NCBI RefSeq assembly: GCF_006120725.1
Contig: NZ_SWMU01000004.1
Coordinates: 186,001-250,000, forward strand
From: Mesohalobacter halotolerans
Lineage (GTDB): Bacteria > Bacteroidota > Bacteroidia > Flavobacteriales > Flavobacteriaceae
Length of the DNA: 64,000 nucleotides
Direction: 5' to 3'
Numbering within the stretch: the first letter of the stretch is position 1; the number at the start of each line of letters is the position of its first letter. The position numbers and the translations under genes were made by a program. A model generated the notes under the pieces. The model did no database searches, was not told where the DNA came from, and saw only the letters and a program-made list of their open reading frames with translations. Shown here piece after piece: positions 54,139 through 63,979 of the stretch.

Positions 54139-55200
54139 TTATTGTTTAGCTAATAATTCTCCAAAAGTTTGTTGCTCTTCCATCCATTTGTTGAATTCCT
54201 CTTCTTCTTCAACTACAATTTTCATCTGCATATTATAATGGGTTACGCCGCATATTTTATTACAAAGTAAATAGTAATCAAATTCGTATTCATCTAACTC
54301 AGAACGCCCTTCAGCTACTAAGTCTTTGCTTCTTTCACTGCGAATTTCGTTAATGCGTTTCACTTTCTCGAGCATATATTCGCTATTTTTAATTTCTTTA
54401 GAAGTTGTTGTAGGGGTAAAACTAAACTCTGTAATCATACCAGGAACAACATTCATCTGAGATCTAAAGAATGGGAAATAAGCAGAATGTAAAACGTCTT
54501 GAGAACGAAACTTAAAAATCACTGGTTTATCAACTGGCAAATGCAGTTCATTTACTATAACATCATCCTTTCCGTATTCATCGGTCTCATCTACACCCAA
54601 TTGGTTTACACCTTCTATAAATCTAACATTAGCTTTACCTAAAACATTATCTTGGCCAGAATACCTTGCTCTCCAATCAAATTGATAGGCATAAATTTCA
54701 ACGACTAATGTATCTTCATCATCAGGCGGATTCATGATCTGTGTCCAAGACACCAAACCGTATATAATTAAACCGGCTAAAACAACAACTGGTATGACAG
54801 TCCATACAAATTCCAAGGTATTGTTATCGGCATAAAACAAAGCGCGTTTACCCTTTTTGCCTCGATATTTATAAGCAAAATAGTGTAATAAAGCTTGTGT
54901 GACCACTTGAACAATCATGATTATTGCAATGGAAATAAACATCAATTGATCATAGCTAGAGCCATGTTCAGACGCAGCTTCAGGTAAATAAAATTTGCTC
55001 AAATTCCAAAATGAATAAATCATCAATCCGTAAAGAAACACCATAAAAACAAGCATAATTTTAGCCTGCTTTTGGTTGTCTTTATCATTGGCAATAATGC
55101 CATCATCATCAGAGGGTCTTGACAATTTATATATTTTAGATATCTGCCAAGCGGTAATGGCTAAAAGCGCTAAAACGATTATAATTAAAAATGCTGTCAT
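54139..55200 (-). CDS. ctaC: Cytochrome c oxidase subunit II
   Basis: 353 residues. An N-terminal helix plus two further hydrophobic segments (residues 45-65 and 85-108, then 135-155) anchor it. The cupredoxin domain holds the binuclear CuA site: His in VLHSAYFPFFRSQ and the Cys-x3-Cys-x3-His-x2-Met block in LCNKICGVTHYNMQM. The quinol-oxidase form lacks these Cys residues, so this is a cytochrome c oxidase. An acidic insertion (about 270-310) between strand regions is longer than usual and is common in this phylum. It accepts electrons from alternative complex III or its cytochrome. Confidence 0.94.
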   Translation of the reverse strand: MTAFLIIIVLALLAITAWQISKIYKLSRPSDDDGIIANDKDNQKQAKIMLVFMVFLYGLMIYSFWNLSKFYLPEAASEHGSSYDQLMFISIAIIMIVQVVTQALLHYFAYKYRGKKGKRALFYADNNTLEFVWTVIPVVVLAGLIIYGLVSWTQIMNPPDDEDTLVVEIYAYQFDWRARYSGQDNVLGKANVRFIEGVNQLGVDETDEYGKDDVIVNELHLPVDKPVIFKFRSQDVLHSAYFPFFRSQMNVVPGMITEFSFTPTTTSKEIKNSEYMLEKVKRINEIRSERSKDLVAEGRSELDEYEFDYYLLCNKICGVTHYNMQMKIVVEEEEEFNKWMEEQQTFGELLAKQ

Positions 55201-55227
55201 ATACTTTTTATCTTAAGCAATTAAATT

Positions 55228-56562
55228 TTAATAATGATACTGTTGACTTTCTTTTAAAAATGGAGAATGTTTTGGCACTAAAGGCAGTTGACTGATGCCT
55301 TTAAAAACAAACCAAATAAACAATCCTGAAAAGAATAATAGACTACCTAATTCAGGAATTCCAAGCGCCCAAGATTCTCCAACGGTTCCAGGCATAATTA
55401 ACAAAAAGAAATTGAAATAATGACCTAATAAGATTAAAACTCCTGTTAAAACTACAATCCAATTGATACGTTTGAAATCTGAATTCATCAGTATCAAAAG
55501 TGGACCTATAAAATTAATGGCAACTGTGCCAAAAAACATCAATTTATAATTTTCTAGTCTCGATACAAAATAAACGGCTTCTTCAGGCATATTGGCATAC
55601 CAAATTAACATGAATTGAGAAAACCACAAGTATGTCCAAAAAATACTCAAACCAAACATAAATTTAGCCAAATCGTGAATGTGGCTGTCATTAACTTGCT
55701 CTAAAAGTCCTTTTGATTTGAGATAAATACTCACTAAAGCAATTGTTGTAATGGCTGAAACAAACATACTTGCAAAAACAAACCATCCAAACAATGTACT
55801 GAACCAGTGCGTATCAATACTCATGATCCAATCCCAAGACACAACAGCTTCTGTCACAATAAAAGTCACGAGAAATGCAATTGATAGTTTTAAGCTCTTT
55901 TTGTATAAACTCAAATTCTGTTCCTCATCTTGTTTGACAGAATTTTTTACTAAAACTCTTCTAAACCAAACCCATGCCAATAAAATGATAGCCGATCTGA
56001 TCAAGAAAAAGGGAATATTGAGATAAGGTGTTTTTTCTTGAATGACTTCATCATGTGCAACTGTTTCAGGATCCATCCAGACAAATAAATGATTGAGATG
56101 TAGTGAAGATAAAATCAGAAACAAGTAAATTAAAATGGCGCCAGGCAACATGTAGTTTGAAATGCCTTGCATTACTCTAAACAATAATGGAGACCAACCA
56201 GCTTGAGATACATTTTGAACAGCATAAAACACAAGTGCACCAACGGCAATCAAAAAGAAAAACAACATCGGCACAAAAACGGCTGACCAGGGTCTGTTTT
56301 GCATTTGATGATAAGCGTGCTCAAGGTGTTCGTAGCCGTGCGCTTCATCAGCGTGTTCACTGCTGTGTGCATTGCCTTCAGAAACTTGGTGTGTGTTTGC
56401 CTCTTCTGCATGAGAATCAACATGAGCTGACTTATGTTCTAATATTTCTTTCGCTTCAGCTTTTGAACTTGGGGCTTGTAAAAAACCATAAGCAATCCCT
56501 AAAACACCCACTACCATAAAAATGATTGCAGATAAGCGAAGTTTGTTGGACATTTTATACAT
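55228..56562 (-). CDS. actF: Alternative complex III, quinol-binding membrane subunit ActF
   Basis: 444 residues with about ten membrane helices. After the first helix is a long hydrophilic loop very rich in His, Glu and Ala (residues 35-85). Recognisable stretches are NRPWSAVFVPMLFFFLIA, SNYMLPGAILIYLFLI, EAVVSWDWIMSIDTHWFST, SQFMLIWYANMPEEAVYF and LIMPGTVGESW, close to ActF. ACIII oxidises menaquinol without heme b. An ATG nine bases downstream (56553, MSNKLRLS) is an alternative start. It lies between actE and ctaC. Confidence 0.9.
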   Translation of the reverse strand: MYKMSNKLRLSAIIFMVVGVLGIAYGFLQAPSSKAEAKEILEHKSAHVDSHAEEANTHQVSEGNAHSSEHADEAHGYEHLEHAYHQMQNRPWSAVFVPMLFFFLIAVGALVFYAVQNVSQAGWSPLLFRVMQGISNYMLPGAILIYLFLILSSLHLNHLFVWMDPETVAHDEVIQEKTPYLNIPFFLIRSAIILLAWVWFRRVLVKNSVKQDEEQNLSLYKKSLKLSIAFLVTFIVTEAVVSWDWIMSIDTHWFSTLFGWFVFASMFVSAITTIALVSIYLKSKGLLEQVNDSHIHDLAKFMFGLSIFWTYLWFSQFMLIWYANMPEEAVYFVSRLENYKLMFFGTVAINFIGPLLILMNSDFKRINWIVVLTGVLILLGHYFNFFLLIMPGTVGESWALGIPELGSLLFFSGLFIWFVFKGISQLPLVPKHSPFLKESQQYHY

Positions 56563-56587
56563 GATAATCTATCTTAGTTTTGTTCTT

Positions 56588-57232
56588 TTATTCAGTTGTT
56601 GCGACTTCTTTTTCTTCAGCTTCAGTTTCAATCTCATTTTCTTTTTCATTATCGGCTTCTGTTTCAAAAGCTCTTTCGGGTTTACCTTCTAACTCTGCTT
56701 TAAGTTTCATCACATAATGGTCAACTTGCCAAAGTTCTTTTTCACTCATTTGAGAGGCATAAGACCCCATCGTATTAATACCATAATACATCACATGATA
56801 TACGCTACCTTCTGTAATTGCTCTGCCTTGATCGTCATAAGATGGTACACCGAGTATTTTTTCTTGCTGCACCAACCAACCCTGACCGTCACCTTTTTTA
56901 CCGTGACAAGTAGCGCAATAGATATTATATAGTTCTTCTCCTTTTTTCAAGTTTTCTTCAGAATATACCAGAGGGTTTTTGAGTTCTGCTTTAGCCAAAT
57001 CGTAACCTTCTAAATTATCCTCATAATCATAAGGCATCCAGCCTCTTGAAATTGAACCTTCTACAGGCAACATAGCTTCTTGTTCGTTTTGGAAAATATC
57101 AGCTTCTTGATAAGTTTCATAGGCTAAAGATTCATACATATCAGGAAAATACTGATAATTGGGATCATCCTTATCTGCACATGAGCTCAAACTTAGGGTT
57201 AAACAAAATATGAATAGAATTGAATATTTCAT
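56588..57232 (-). CDS. actE: Alternative complex III monoheme cytochrome c, ActE
   Basis: 214 residues, a lipoprotein (LSLSSCADKD) facing the periplasm. One heme motif, IYCATCHGKKGDGQG, with an axial Met available in YYGINTMGSYASQMS. The C-terminus is an acidic tail (about 25 of the last 40 residues are Glu or Asp), which may dock a basic partner. It likely passes electrons from ActA to the oxidase CuA site. Confidence 0.9.
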   Translation of the reverse strand: MKYSILFIFCLTLSLSSCADKDDPNYQYFPDMYESLAYETYQEADIFQNEQEAMLPVEGSISRGWMPYDYEDNLEGYDLAKAELKNPLVYSEENLKKGEELYNIYCATCHGKKGDGQGWLVQQEKILGVPSYDDQGRAITEGSVYHVMYYGINTMGSYASQMSEKELWQVDHYVMKLKAELEGKPERAFETEADNEKENEIETEAEEKEVATTE

Positions 57233-57235
57233 GAG

Positions 57236-57760
57236 TTAAGATTGTTTTAATGTAACTTCTTTGGCACCTGTGGCGTATAAAAATTCAGCTACGTTTTGAA
57301 CATTATTTTTTTCAGCACTAACTTCCATCAAAAAATGGTCATCAGTCGTTCTTGGGTCTGGATTTTCAGCTTTTTTAAACGGCCAGATTTTAGATCGCAT
57401 ATAAAACGTAATCACCATCAAGTGTGCTGCAAAAAAGACTGTCAATTCAAACATGATAGGTACAAAGGCTGGCATGTTTTGAAAAAAAGTAAAGCTCGGT
57501 TTACCACCGATGTTTCTTGGCCAATCGTCTATCATCATAAAATTCATCATCCAAATTGCCACACCGAGACCGAGAACGCCATACATAAAAGATGTAATTG
57601 CCATTCTTGTTGGTTTCAAACCTGCTGCTTTGTCAAGTCCATGAACAGGAAACGGCGTATAAACTTCCTCAATGTGATGATTGCCTGAACGCGTTTCTTT
57701 TACCGCTTTCATTAAGTGGTCATCATCTTCATATAATGCTTGTAAAGTGTAATTTGCCAT
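57236..57760 (-). CDS. actD: Alternative complex III membrane subunit ActD (DUF3341)
   Basis: 174 residues with two membrane helices near 55-78 and 98-122. The DUF3341 pattern is EVYTPFPVHGLDKAAGL, MTSFMYGVLGLG-type ITSFMYGVLGLGVAIWMMN and the conserved NIGGKPSFTFFQNMPAFVP. The soluble C-terminus (DHFLMEVSAEKNNVQNVAEF) is ferredoxin-like. A small structural subunit. The gene starts 2 bp after actC. Confidence 0.93.
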   Translation of the reverse strand: MANYTLQALYEDDDHLMKAVKETRSGNHHIEEVYTPFPVHGLDKAAGLKPTRMAITSFMYGVLGLGVAIWMMNFMMIDDWPRNIGGKPSFTFFQNMPAFVPIMFELTVFFAAHLMVITFYMRSKIWPFKKAENPDPRTTDDHFLMEVSAEKNNVQNVAEFLYATGAKEVTLKQS

Positions 57761-57762
57761 GA

Positions 57763-59505
57763 TTATTTCTTATTAAGTAAATTAGCTTCACCCGCCCAAA
57801 ATTTCGTTTTGGATTTCGGAAATTTTTGAATCAGCTCGTCTAATATTCCAAATTCTTTTTCAGTCATGTTAGAAATTTGATTATAAGTGTAAACTCCAAC
57901 TTGATTGAGCTTTTCTTCTAACGCAGGACCTATTCCTGACAAACGTTTTAAATCGTCTGCAACATCTTTTGAAGCTTTACCTATATTTAAAATCAGTTTT
58001 TCTGCTAAATTTCCACTTTCTTCAGTGACTTCTTCTTGACTTTCTTGTTCCTCTATGAGTTTTTCAAAATTAGGAAGCGGCTGCTGCTTAGGTAGTTCAT
58101 ACAACTGAACGTCGTCGCCTTGTGCTTTTCGCATCGCTTTGTAGCGATCGCCAGATAGTTTTAATATACTTTTTACTTCAGCTTGAGCAATCACAGGGAA
58201 ACTTCTTGAATACAATAAAAATAAGACAAAGAAAAAACCAATCGTTCCTATAAAAATTCCGACATCAACAAAAGTCGGTGAAAACATCGCCCAAGTAGAA
58301 GGTGTACGACCTTTACTTAAACACAATACAATAATATCAAAACGCTCAAACCACATTCCAATATTAATCACAATAGACACAATAAAAGTCCACATGATAT
58401 TTCTTCTCATCTTTTTCCACCATAAAGAAAGTGGCACTATCATATTACAAATAATCAAAGCCCAAAATGCCCACCAATACGGTCCAGTTGCTGCTCCAAA
58501 AGACAAATATGTATAATCTTCATAAGCACTACCGGAATACCAAGCTATAAAATATTCTGTGATGTAAGCCGTGCCCACAATACCACCAGTCACGATAATT
58601 ACTTTGTTCATCAATTCAATATGATCGATGGTAATATAATTCTCTAAATTTGAGACTTTACGCATGATAATCAATAAGGTTTGCACCATAGCAAAACCCG
58701 AGAAAATCGCTCCCGCAACAAAGTAAGGTGGAAAAATAGTACTGTGCCAGCCCGGAACAACCGAAGTGGCAAAGTCAAAAGATACAATAGTGTGAACTGA
58801 CAATACAAGTGGTGTGGCCAAACCTGCGAGAACTAAAGACACTTCTTCAAAACGTTGCCAGTCTTTCATTCGTCCACTCCATCCAAAGGACAAAATACCG
58901 TATATTTTCTTTTGAAAAGGTAATTTCGCTCGATCTCTAATCATGGCAAAATCAGGTAATAAACCTGTATACCAGAACACAAGAGACACCGAAAGGTAGG
59001 TAGAAATTGCAAATACATCCCATAAAAGTGGTGAGTTAAAGTTTACCCACAACGACCCAAATTGGTTGGGAATAGGTAATACCCAATAAGCCAACCAAGG
59101 ACGTCCCATGTGAATGATAGGGAATAATCCCGCCTGAACCACCGCAAAAATCGTCATTGCTTCGGCAGATCGGTTTACCGCCATACGCCAACGCTGTCTA
59201 AATAAAAGTAATACCGCAGAAATTAAAGTTCCGGCGTGACCAATACCAACCCACCACACAAAGTTTGTAATATCCCAAGCCCACTCAATCGTGTTATTGA
59301 GACCCCAAACACCAATTCCTGTTGATATGGTATATATGATACAACCTAATCCCCATAAAAACGCAAACAGAGCAATGGAAAAAACAATCCACCATAATTT
59401 ATTCGCTCTACCTTCAATAGGTCTTGCAATATCAACCGTAACATCGTGATAAGACTTATCTCCGGTTACAAGCGGCTTTCTAATGGGTGCTTCGTAATGA
59501 GACAT
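57763..59505 (-). CDS. actC: Alternative complex III NrfD-type subunit ActC with extra HhH tail
   Basis: 580 residues. Ten NrfD/PsrC-type membrane helices up to about residue 430, with the quinol-site blocks NFVWWVGIGHAGTLISAVLL, PIIHMGRPWLAYWVLP, LSVHTIVSFDFATSVVPGWH and APYFVAGAIFSG-like IFPPYFVAGAIFSGFAM. The last 150 residues are extra. A charged linker leads to a helix-hairpin-helix module, LKRLSGIGPALEEKLNQVGV followed by YTYNQISNMTEKEF, of the kind found fused to ribosomal and NADH-dehydrogenase proteins. The tail should be soluble. It makes the protein about 100 residues longer than a plain NrfD subunit. Confidence 0.92.
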   Translation of the reverse strand: MSHYEAPIRKPLVTGDKSYHDVTVDIARPIEGRANKLWWIVFSIALFAFLWGLGCIIYTISTGIGVWGLNNTIEWAWDITNFVWWVGIGHAGTLISAVLLLFRQRWRMAVNRSAEAMTIFAVVQAGLFPIIHMGRPWLAYWVLPIPNQFGSLWVNFNSPLLWDVFAISTYLSVSLVFWYTGLLPDFAMIRDRAKLPFQKKIYGILSFGWSGRMKDWQRFEEVSLVLAGLATPLVLSVHTIVSFDFATSVVPGWHSTIFPPYFVAGAIFSGFAMVQTLLIIMRKVSNLENYITIDHIELMNKVIIVTGGIVGTAYITEYFIAWYSGSAYEDYTYLSFGAATGPYWWAFWALIICNMIVPLSLWWKKMRRNIMWTFIVSIVINIGMWFERFDIIVLCLSKGRTPSTWAMFSPTFVDVGIFIGTIGFFFVLFLLYSRSFPVIAQAEVKSILKLSGDRYKAMRKAQGDDVQLYELPKQQPLPNFEKLIEEQESQEEVTEESGNLAEKLILNIGKASKDVADDLKRLSGIGPALEEKLNQVGVYTYNQISNMTEKEFGILDELIQKFPKSKTKFWAGEANLLNKK

Positions 59506-59528
59506 AATATACTTTCTAATTAATTTGT

Positions 59529-62500
59529 TTAAACTTCTTCTCTATTAGTAATTTTTGTTTGATAAAACACATTAGGTTCAACGCCTAAGTATCCAAGCAA
59601 ATAGAATTTTCTATCGTCTTGTAATTTTTCATAAACCACACTGGACTTATCATTTTTATCACCAAACTCTAACGCACCACTATCACAAGCATTACTACAG
59701 GCGGTTTGAAATTCTTCATCTTTAACGGGTCTGCCATCACGCTTTGCATCAAGAATGGCTTTTTGTGTCATTTGTATACACATTGAGCATTTTTCCATCA
59801 CACCTCTTGAACGCACGGTTACATCAGGGTTTAATACCATTCTACCTAAATCATTATTCATGTGATAATCAAACTCGTCATTTTTGTTGTATCTAAACCA
59901 ATTGAAACGTCTGACCTTGTAAGGACAGTTATTACCACAATAACGCGTTCCTATACAACGGTTATAGGTCATTTGGTTTTGACCTTGACGACCGTGACCA
60001 ATCGCTCCAACTGGACAAACCGTCTCACATGGCGCATGGTTACAATGTTGACACATCACAGGCTGAAAAGCCACTTGAGGATTGTCAAAGGACTCGTCTT
60101 CTACTCTATTGTGATGGTCTAAAGCCCCATCTTCTTTATAACGGGTTTGCTCTTCTTCAAAGGTATCGCCAGCAGAATAATAGCGATCTATACGCAACCA
60201 ATGCATATTTCTATTGTTTCGCACTTCTGCTTTACCTACTACTGGCACATTATTTTCAGAATGACAAGCTATTACACATGCTCCACAACCAGTGCAGGCA
60301 TTTAAATCGATAGACAAATTAAAGTGATGTCCTATTGAACGATCAAACTCTTGCCATAAATCGACTTTTTGAGAATCAAATGGATATTCTTGGTGATCTT
60401 TAGAGAAAACCGGTGTAGGATTCCATTCTTCCTTGTCTTTATTGACATAATCAGCAAGACTGGTTTCGACGATAATGTCTTTTCGACCAGCCATTGTGTT
60501 TTGCAACTGTAAACTGGCAAATTCGTGGTTTCCGGAAGTTTTTTCTATGCTAACACCCTGAATGTTGCTGAAATCCTTATATAAAGGATAAGCATTCACA
60601 CCAACTTTCATTTCGTCTTGTAAACCTTCGACTTGACCATAACCAAGAGCTAAACCAATCGAACCAGGTGCTTGACCAGGTTGAACCATGACAGGAACAT
60701 TGTTTAAAGTCGTTTTTCCTAAAGTAATATTAACTAAATCGCCGTCAATAGCACCTTTTGAGGTCACTCTATTTTCTATACCGAGTTTATCAGCGTCTGT
60801 TTTAGAAATGGTCAAATAGTTGTCCCAAGTGTTTCTTGTGATGGCATCAGGAAACTCCTGCAACCAAGGATTATTAGCACCTTTACCGTCACCCATTGCA
60901 GCTTTAGTATAAAGTGTCAATTCGAATTCACCTTTAAGCGAATTGGAATTAAAACCACTAATCATCTGACCTAAAGATTGAGTTGAAGTTGAACTCTCTT
61001 CCGTTTCTTCAGATGAAACTTCATTTTTAGCTTCAAAAACGCCATCGTGTAAAGCTGTATTCCACTTGACGCCATTAGCATATTCGCTAAAACTATTTTT
61101 GAGATAATCGTAATATTTTTCGTCGCTATCAGACCATTTCAAAAGGCAATCTTGAAATTGTCTGGTATTAAATATTTTTTGAATAGTTGGTTGCGTTAAA
61201 GCAAAATGGTTTTTGGTCATTTGCACATCACCCCAAGACTCTAAATAGTGTGGTGTTGCCGCAACATACTTTGACGACATTGCTGTTTTGTGTTTAGTCA
61301 TGGCAAAACACACACTACACTTCAATTTTTTAAGTCCAGAAACAAATTGATCCGCTTCGGATAAAGCATAAGCCGGGTCAACACCACAAGTAATCAAAGC
61401 GCCAACTTTTCCAGCGTTCATATCTTTGATTAAAGTTTTGACGGCATCGTCATTACCTTGTCTAATTAATCGGTAATTTTCTGTATCAATCACTTGAGAG
61501 CTTAGCGCTTCGTTGATAGCCAAAGCCATGGCTTGTGCCGCTTGATCTTGAATGCCAGTAACAAAAATGGCTTTACTTCCTGCTTTTTTAAGATGTTTTA
61601 CCGCTTTGGTAGCAGCTTTTTTGTATTTCGCGTCAAGTTTTGGTGATACAGAGACTTCACCAGAAATTTGTCTGTATATTTCTAAAAGAACATTCTTTTG
61701 AATACTTGGTTTAGCAGGCACACGTTCATCAGCGTTAGCTCCAGTTGGGGTTAAATTGGCTTCAAACTGGATATGCTTAGACATTTTTCCATTTTGAGGT
61801 ACGCGGCTTTTAGCATAACCTGAATCAAAACCACCACCTTGCCAATCACCTAGAATATCTGCGCATACAGAAACAATGGTTTCAGCTTTAGAAAAGTCGT
61901 AATTAGGTAAAGCTCTTACGCCGTATTTAGCTTTAAATGCTTCTAACATTGAATGTTCAGAAACGGCATCGTAAGTAATGTGTTTTGTCGTTGGATATTT
62001 GGCTTTAAAATCTTTGATTAATTTTTGAGTGCTTGGACTCGCAAAGGTTTGGGTTAAAAACACAACAGGTTTTTCACCAACAGTATCTAACTCTTTTTTT
62101 ACTGCATCATCAAAAGTTTTCCAAGTCACATCTGCACCGTCAATCATAGGGTTTTGAAGACGCTTGGTATCATATAGAGACAAGACCGAAGCGTGAACTC
62201 TGGCACCACCGGCAGCTTTGGCTTTAGACTTATCATTCCACTCAATCTTAATTGGTCTTCCTTCACGTGTTTTAACCAAAACACTTGAAAAATCAAAACC
62301 ATCAGCCATGGTCGTAGCATAATAATCGGCTACACCAGGCACAATGCGTTCGGGTTGAAATACATAAGGAATAGATTTAATCACTGGGCCTTCACAGGCT
62401 GCTAAAGTTGCAGCTGCTGTGCTAAAACCGACATACTTCAAAAAATCTCTTCGGCTTGTAGAAGATTCATCTTGAGATTCTTCTTCTCTGATTTCTGATT

Positions 62501-62606
62501 TACTGGGTAAATCTTCAGTAAATTCTTTGGATTGGATGGCCTCGACTACAGAGCTATCTGCTTTAAGCTCTTCGGGGTTTTTCCAGTATTTTTTATTTGA
62601 AGACAT
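59529..62606 (-). CDS. actB: Alternative complex III iron-sulfur subunit ActB (fused molybdopterin-like and ferredoxin parts)
   Basis: 1025 residues. It has an unusual internal Tat motif, SRRDFLKYVGFSTAAA, with Arg52-Arg53 followed by a lipobox-like LAAC (Cys71), and an acidic 50-residue leader before it. Residues 80-760 are a molybdopterin-oxidoreductase-like domain without the Mo ligands. The C-terminal third carries four Fe-S binding blocks: NACTGCGACVIACHSENNVP, VMCQHCNHAPCETVCPVGAI, RCIGTRYCGNNCPYKVRRFN and EKCSMCIQMTQ with CSNACDSGAL. It relays electrons from menaquinol to ActA. Confidence 0.95.
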   Translation of the reverse strand: MSSNKKYWKNPEELKADSSVVEAIQSKEFTEDLPSKSEIREEESQDESSTSRRDFLKYVGFSTAAATLAACEGPVIKSIPYVFQPERIVPGVADYYATTMADGFDFSSVLVKTREGRPIKIEWNDKSKAKAAGGARVHASVLSLYDTKRLQNPMIDGADVTWKTFDDAVKKELDTVGEKPVVFLTQTFASPSTQKLIKDFKAKYPTTKHITYDAVSEHSMLEAFKAKYGVRALPNYDFSKAETIVSVCADILGDWQGGGFDSGYAKSRVPQNGKMSKHIQFEANLTPTGANADERVPAKPSIQKNVLLEIYRQISGEVSVSPKLDAKYKKAATKAVKHLKKAGSKAIFVTGIQDQAAQAMALAINEALSSQVIDTENYRLIRQGNDDAVKTLIKDMNAGKVGALITCGVDPAYALSEADQFVSGLKKLKCSVCFAMTKHKTAMSSKYVAATPHYLESWGDVQMTKNHFALTQPTIQKIFNTRQFQDCLLKWSDSDEKYYDYLKNSFSEYANGVKWNTALHDGVFEAKNEVSSEETEESSTSTQSLGQMISGFNSNSLKGEFELTLYTKAAMGDGKGANNPWLQEFPDAITRNTWDNYLTISKTDADKLGIENRVTSKGAIDGDLVNITLGKTTLNNVPVMVQPGQAPGSIGLALGYGQVEGLQDEMKVGVNAYPLYKDFSNIQGVSIEKTSGNHEFASLQLQNTMAGRKDIIVETSLADYVNKDKEEWNPTPVFSKDHQEYPFDSQKVDLWQEFDRSIGHHFNLSIDLNACTGCGACVIACHSENNVPVVGKAEVRNNRNMHWLRIDRYYSAGDTFEEEQTRYKEDGALDHHNRVEDESFDNPQVAFQPVMCQHCNHAPCETVCPVGAIGHGRQGQNQMTYNRCIGTRYCGNNCPYKVRRFNWFRYNKNDEFDYHMNNDLGRMVLNPDVTVRSRGVMEKCSMCIQMTQKAILDAKRDGRPVKDEEFQTACSNACDSGALEFGDKNDKSSVVYEKLQDDRKFYLLGYLGVEPNVFYQTKITNREEV

Positions 62607-62632
62607 ATAAGACTAAGTATTTCTAAGTTTGA

Positions 62633-63979
62633 TTAATAATGACATTTACCACATTCTATTCCGCCCATGTCGGCTGCAGTAAATTCTTCTACATTATATT
62701 TTTTGGATAACTCTTCGTGAATTTTGGTATAATAACCGTTGTCTTTTACCTTAACATTAGTTTCACGGTGACAATTAATACACCAACCCATTGTTAATGG
62801 TGCGTGCTGATACATCACTTCCATCTCTTCGACTGGACCGTGACATTGTTGACATTCTATTTGTCCTACGGTCACGTGTTGAGAGTGGTTAAAATAAGCT
62901 AAATCCGGCAAGTTGTGTAATCTTACCCATTTCACAGGTTTAGTCTCGCCTGTATAAGATTGTGTGGTTTTATCCCACCCAACAGCTTCGTAAAGTTTAG
63001 CAATTTCAGCATTGTAATCGACATTAAATTCTTCTTCACCTTTGGCCTGTGTTTCGTCTGCAACTTTTGAAATTTGTTTATGACAATTCATACAAACATT
63101 AAGCGAAGGAATTCCAGAATGTTTAGAAACTCGAGCTGATGAGTGACAATATTTACATTCTATTTTATTTTCACCTGCGTGAATCCTGTGTGAGTAATGA
63201 ATAGGCTGAATGGGTTCGTAACCTTGATCAACACCGACTTGCATTAAATACCCATAACCAAACCAAGCTGTACCTAACAAAAACACAACTGCAGTAACTA
63301 AAACTAAAAATCCATTTTCTGCATAAGCTTTCCAAAGGGGCTTTTTCGGTTGCTCATTTTCAGATTTCAATTGGACACCATTAACTTCAGCAAAACGATT
63401 AAGGGTTTTATTAACTAAATATAAAATGACGACAAGGAGTAATAAAACGAAAGATAAAATAGCTAAAATTAAATCTGTAGAAATTTGGTTGCCTTGAGCT
63501 TGACCACCAGCAGCTGTATTATCCGCAACAGCTACTTTGGGTTCAGGCTTTGGTTGCTCCACATAAGCTAAAATATTATCGATATCTTGGTTGCTTAACT
63601 GCGGAAAGGCGTTCATTGCCGTCTGATTGTATTCTTCATAAATCGCTACCGCTCTAGAATCGCCAGACTTTATGAGCTTTTGACTATTTTTTATCCAAGC
63701 GTATAGCCATTCAAAATCACCATCGTATTTATTAACAACGCCGTGCAAAGCTGGACCAACGGCCCTTTCGTAAGGTTTGTGACAAGCTGCACATAAAGAT
63801 TTGAATAGTTTTTCACCCGCTTCTGGGTCACCGCCTGGCACAACAGAACTGGCTGCTTCGGCATTTTCTGCAGAAGCCGTCGCCATGCTGTCTGCTTCGA
63901 CTTCCTGAGAGTGAGCATTTATGCTGAAAAGGATAAAAAATAAAGCAAAAAGAGAAGGGCGTAAAATCACCTTTTTCAT
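62633..63979 (-). CDS. actA: Alternative complex III multiheme cytochrome ActA with added monoheme domain
   Basis: 448 residues from the ATG at 63979; a TTG at 63991 adds four residues and is less likely. Signal peptide ends near INAHSQ. Six CxxCH motifs: a monoheme cytochrome c domain (CAACH, residues 65-150), then after a membrane helix at about 175-195 and a second at 230-252 a pentaheme domain with CKYCH, CMNCH, CQQCH, CINCH and CGKCH at the very C-terminus. The fusion of a class I cytochrome to the pentaheme ActA is a Bacteroidota form. The gene begins 14-20 bp from the window edge, so the promoter is outside. Confidence 0.93.
   Translation of the reverse strand: MKKVILRPSLFALFFILFSINAHSQEVEADSMATASAENAEAASSVVPGGDPEAGEKLFKSLCAACHKPYERAVGPALHGVVNKYDGDFEWLYAWIKNSQKLIKSGDSRAVAIYEEYNQTAMNAFPQLSNQDIDNILAYVEQPKPEPKVAVADNTAAGGQAQGNQISTDLILAILSFVLLLLVVILYLVNKTLNRFAEVNGVQLKSENEQPKKPLWKAYAENGFLVLVTAVVFLLGTAWFGYGYLMQVGVDQGYEPIQPIHYSHRIHAGENKIECKYCHSSARVSKHSGIPSLNVCMNCHKQISKVADETQAKGEEEFNVDYNAEIAKLYEAVGWDKTTQSYTGETKPVKWVRLHNLPDLAYFNHSQHVTVGQIECQQCHGPVEEMEVMYQHAPLTMGWCINCHRETNVKVKDNGYYTKIHEELSKKYNVEEFTAADMGGIECGKCHY

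Noticed and set aside
55751-56519. Two plus-strand frames of 91 and 110 codons opposite actF
   Set aside because: Both are antisense to a conserved membrane subunit and look like composition artefacts.
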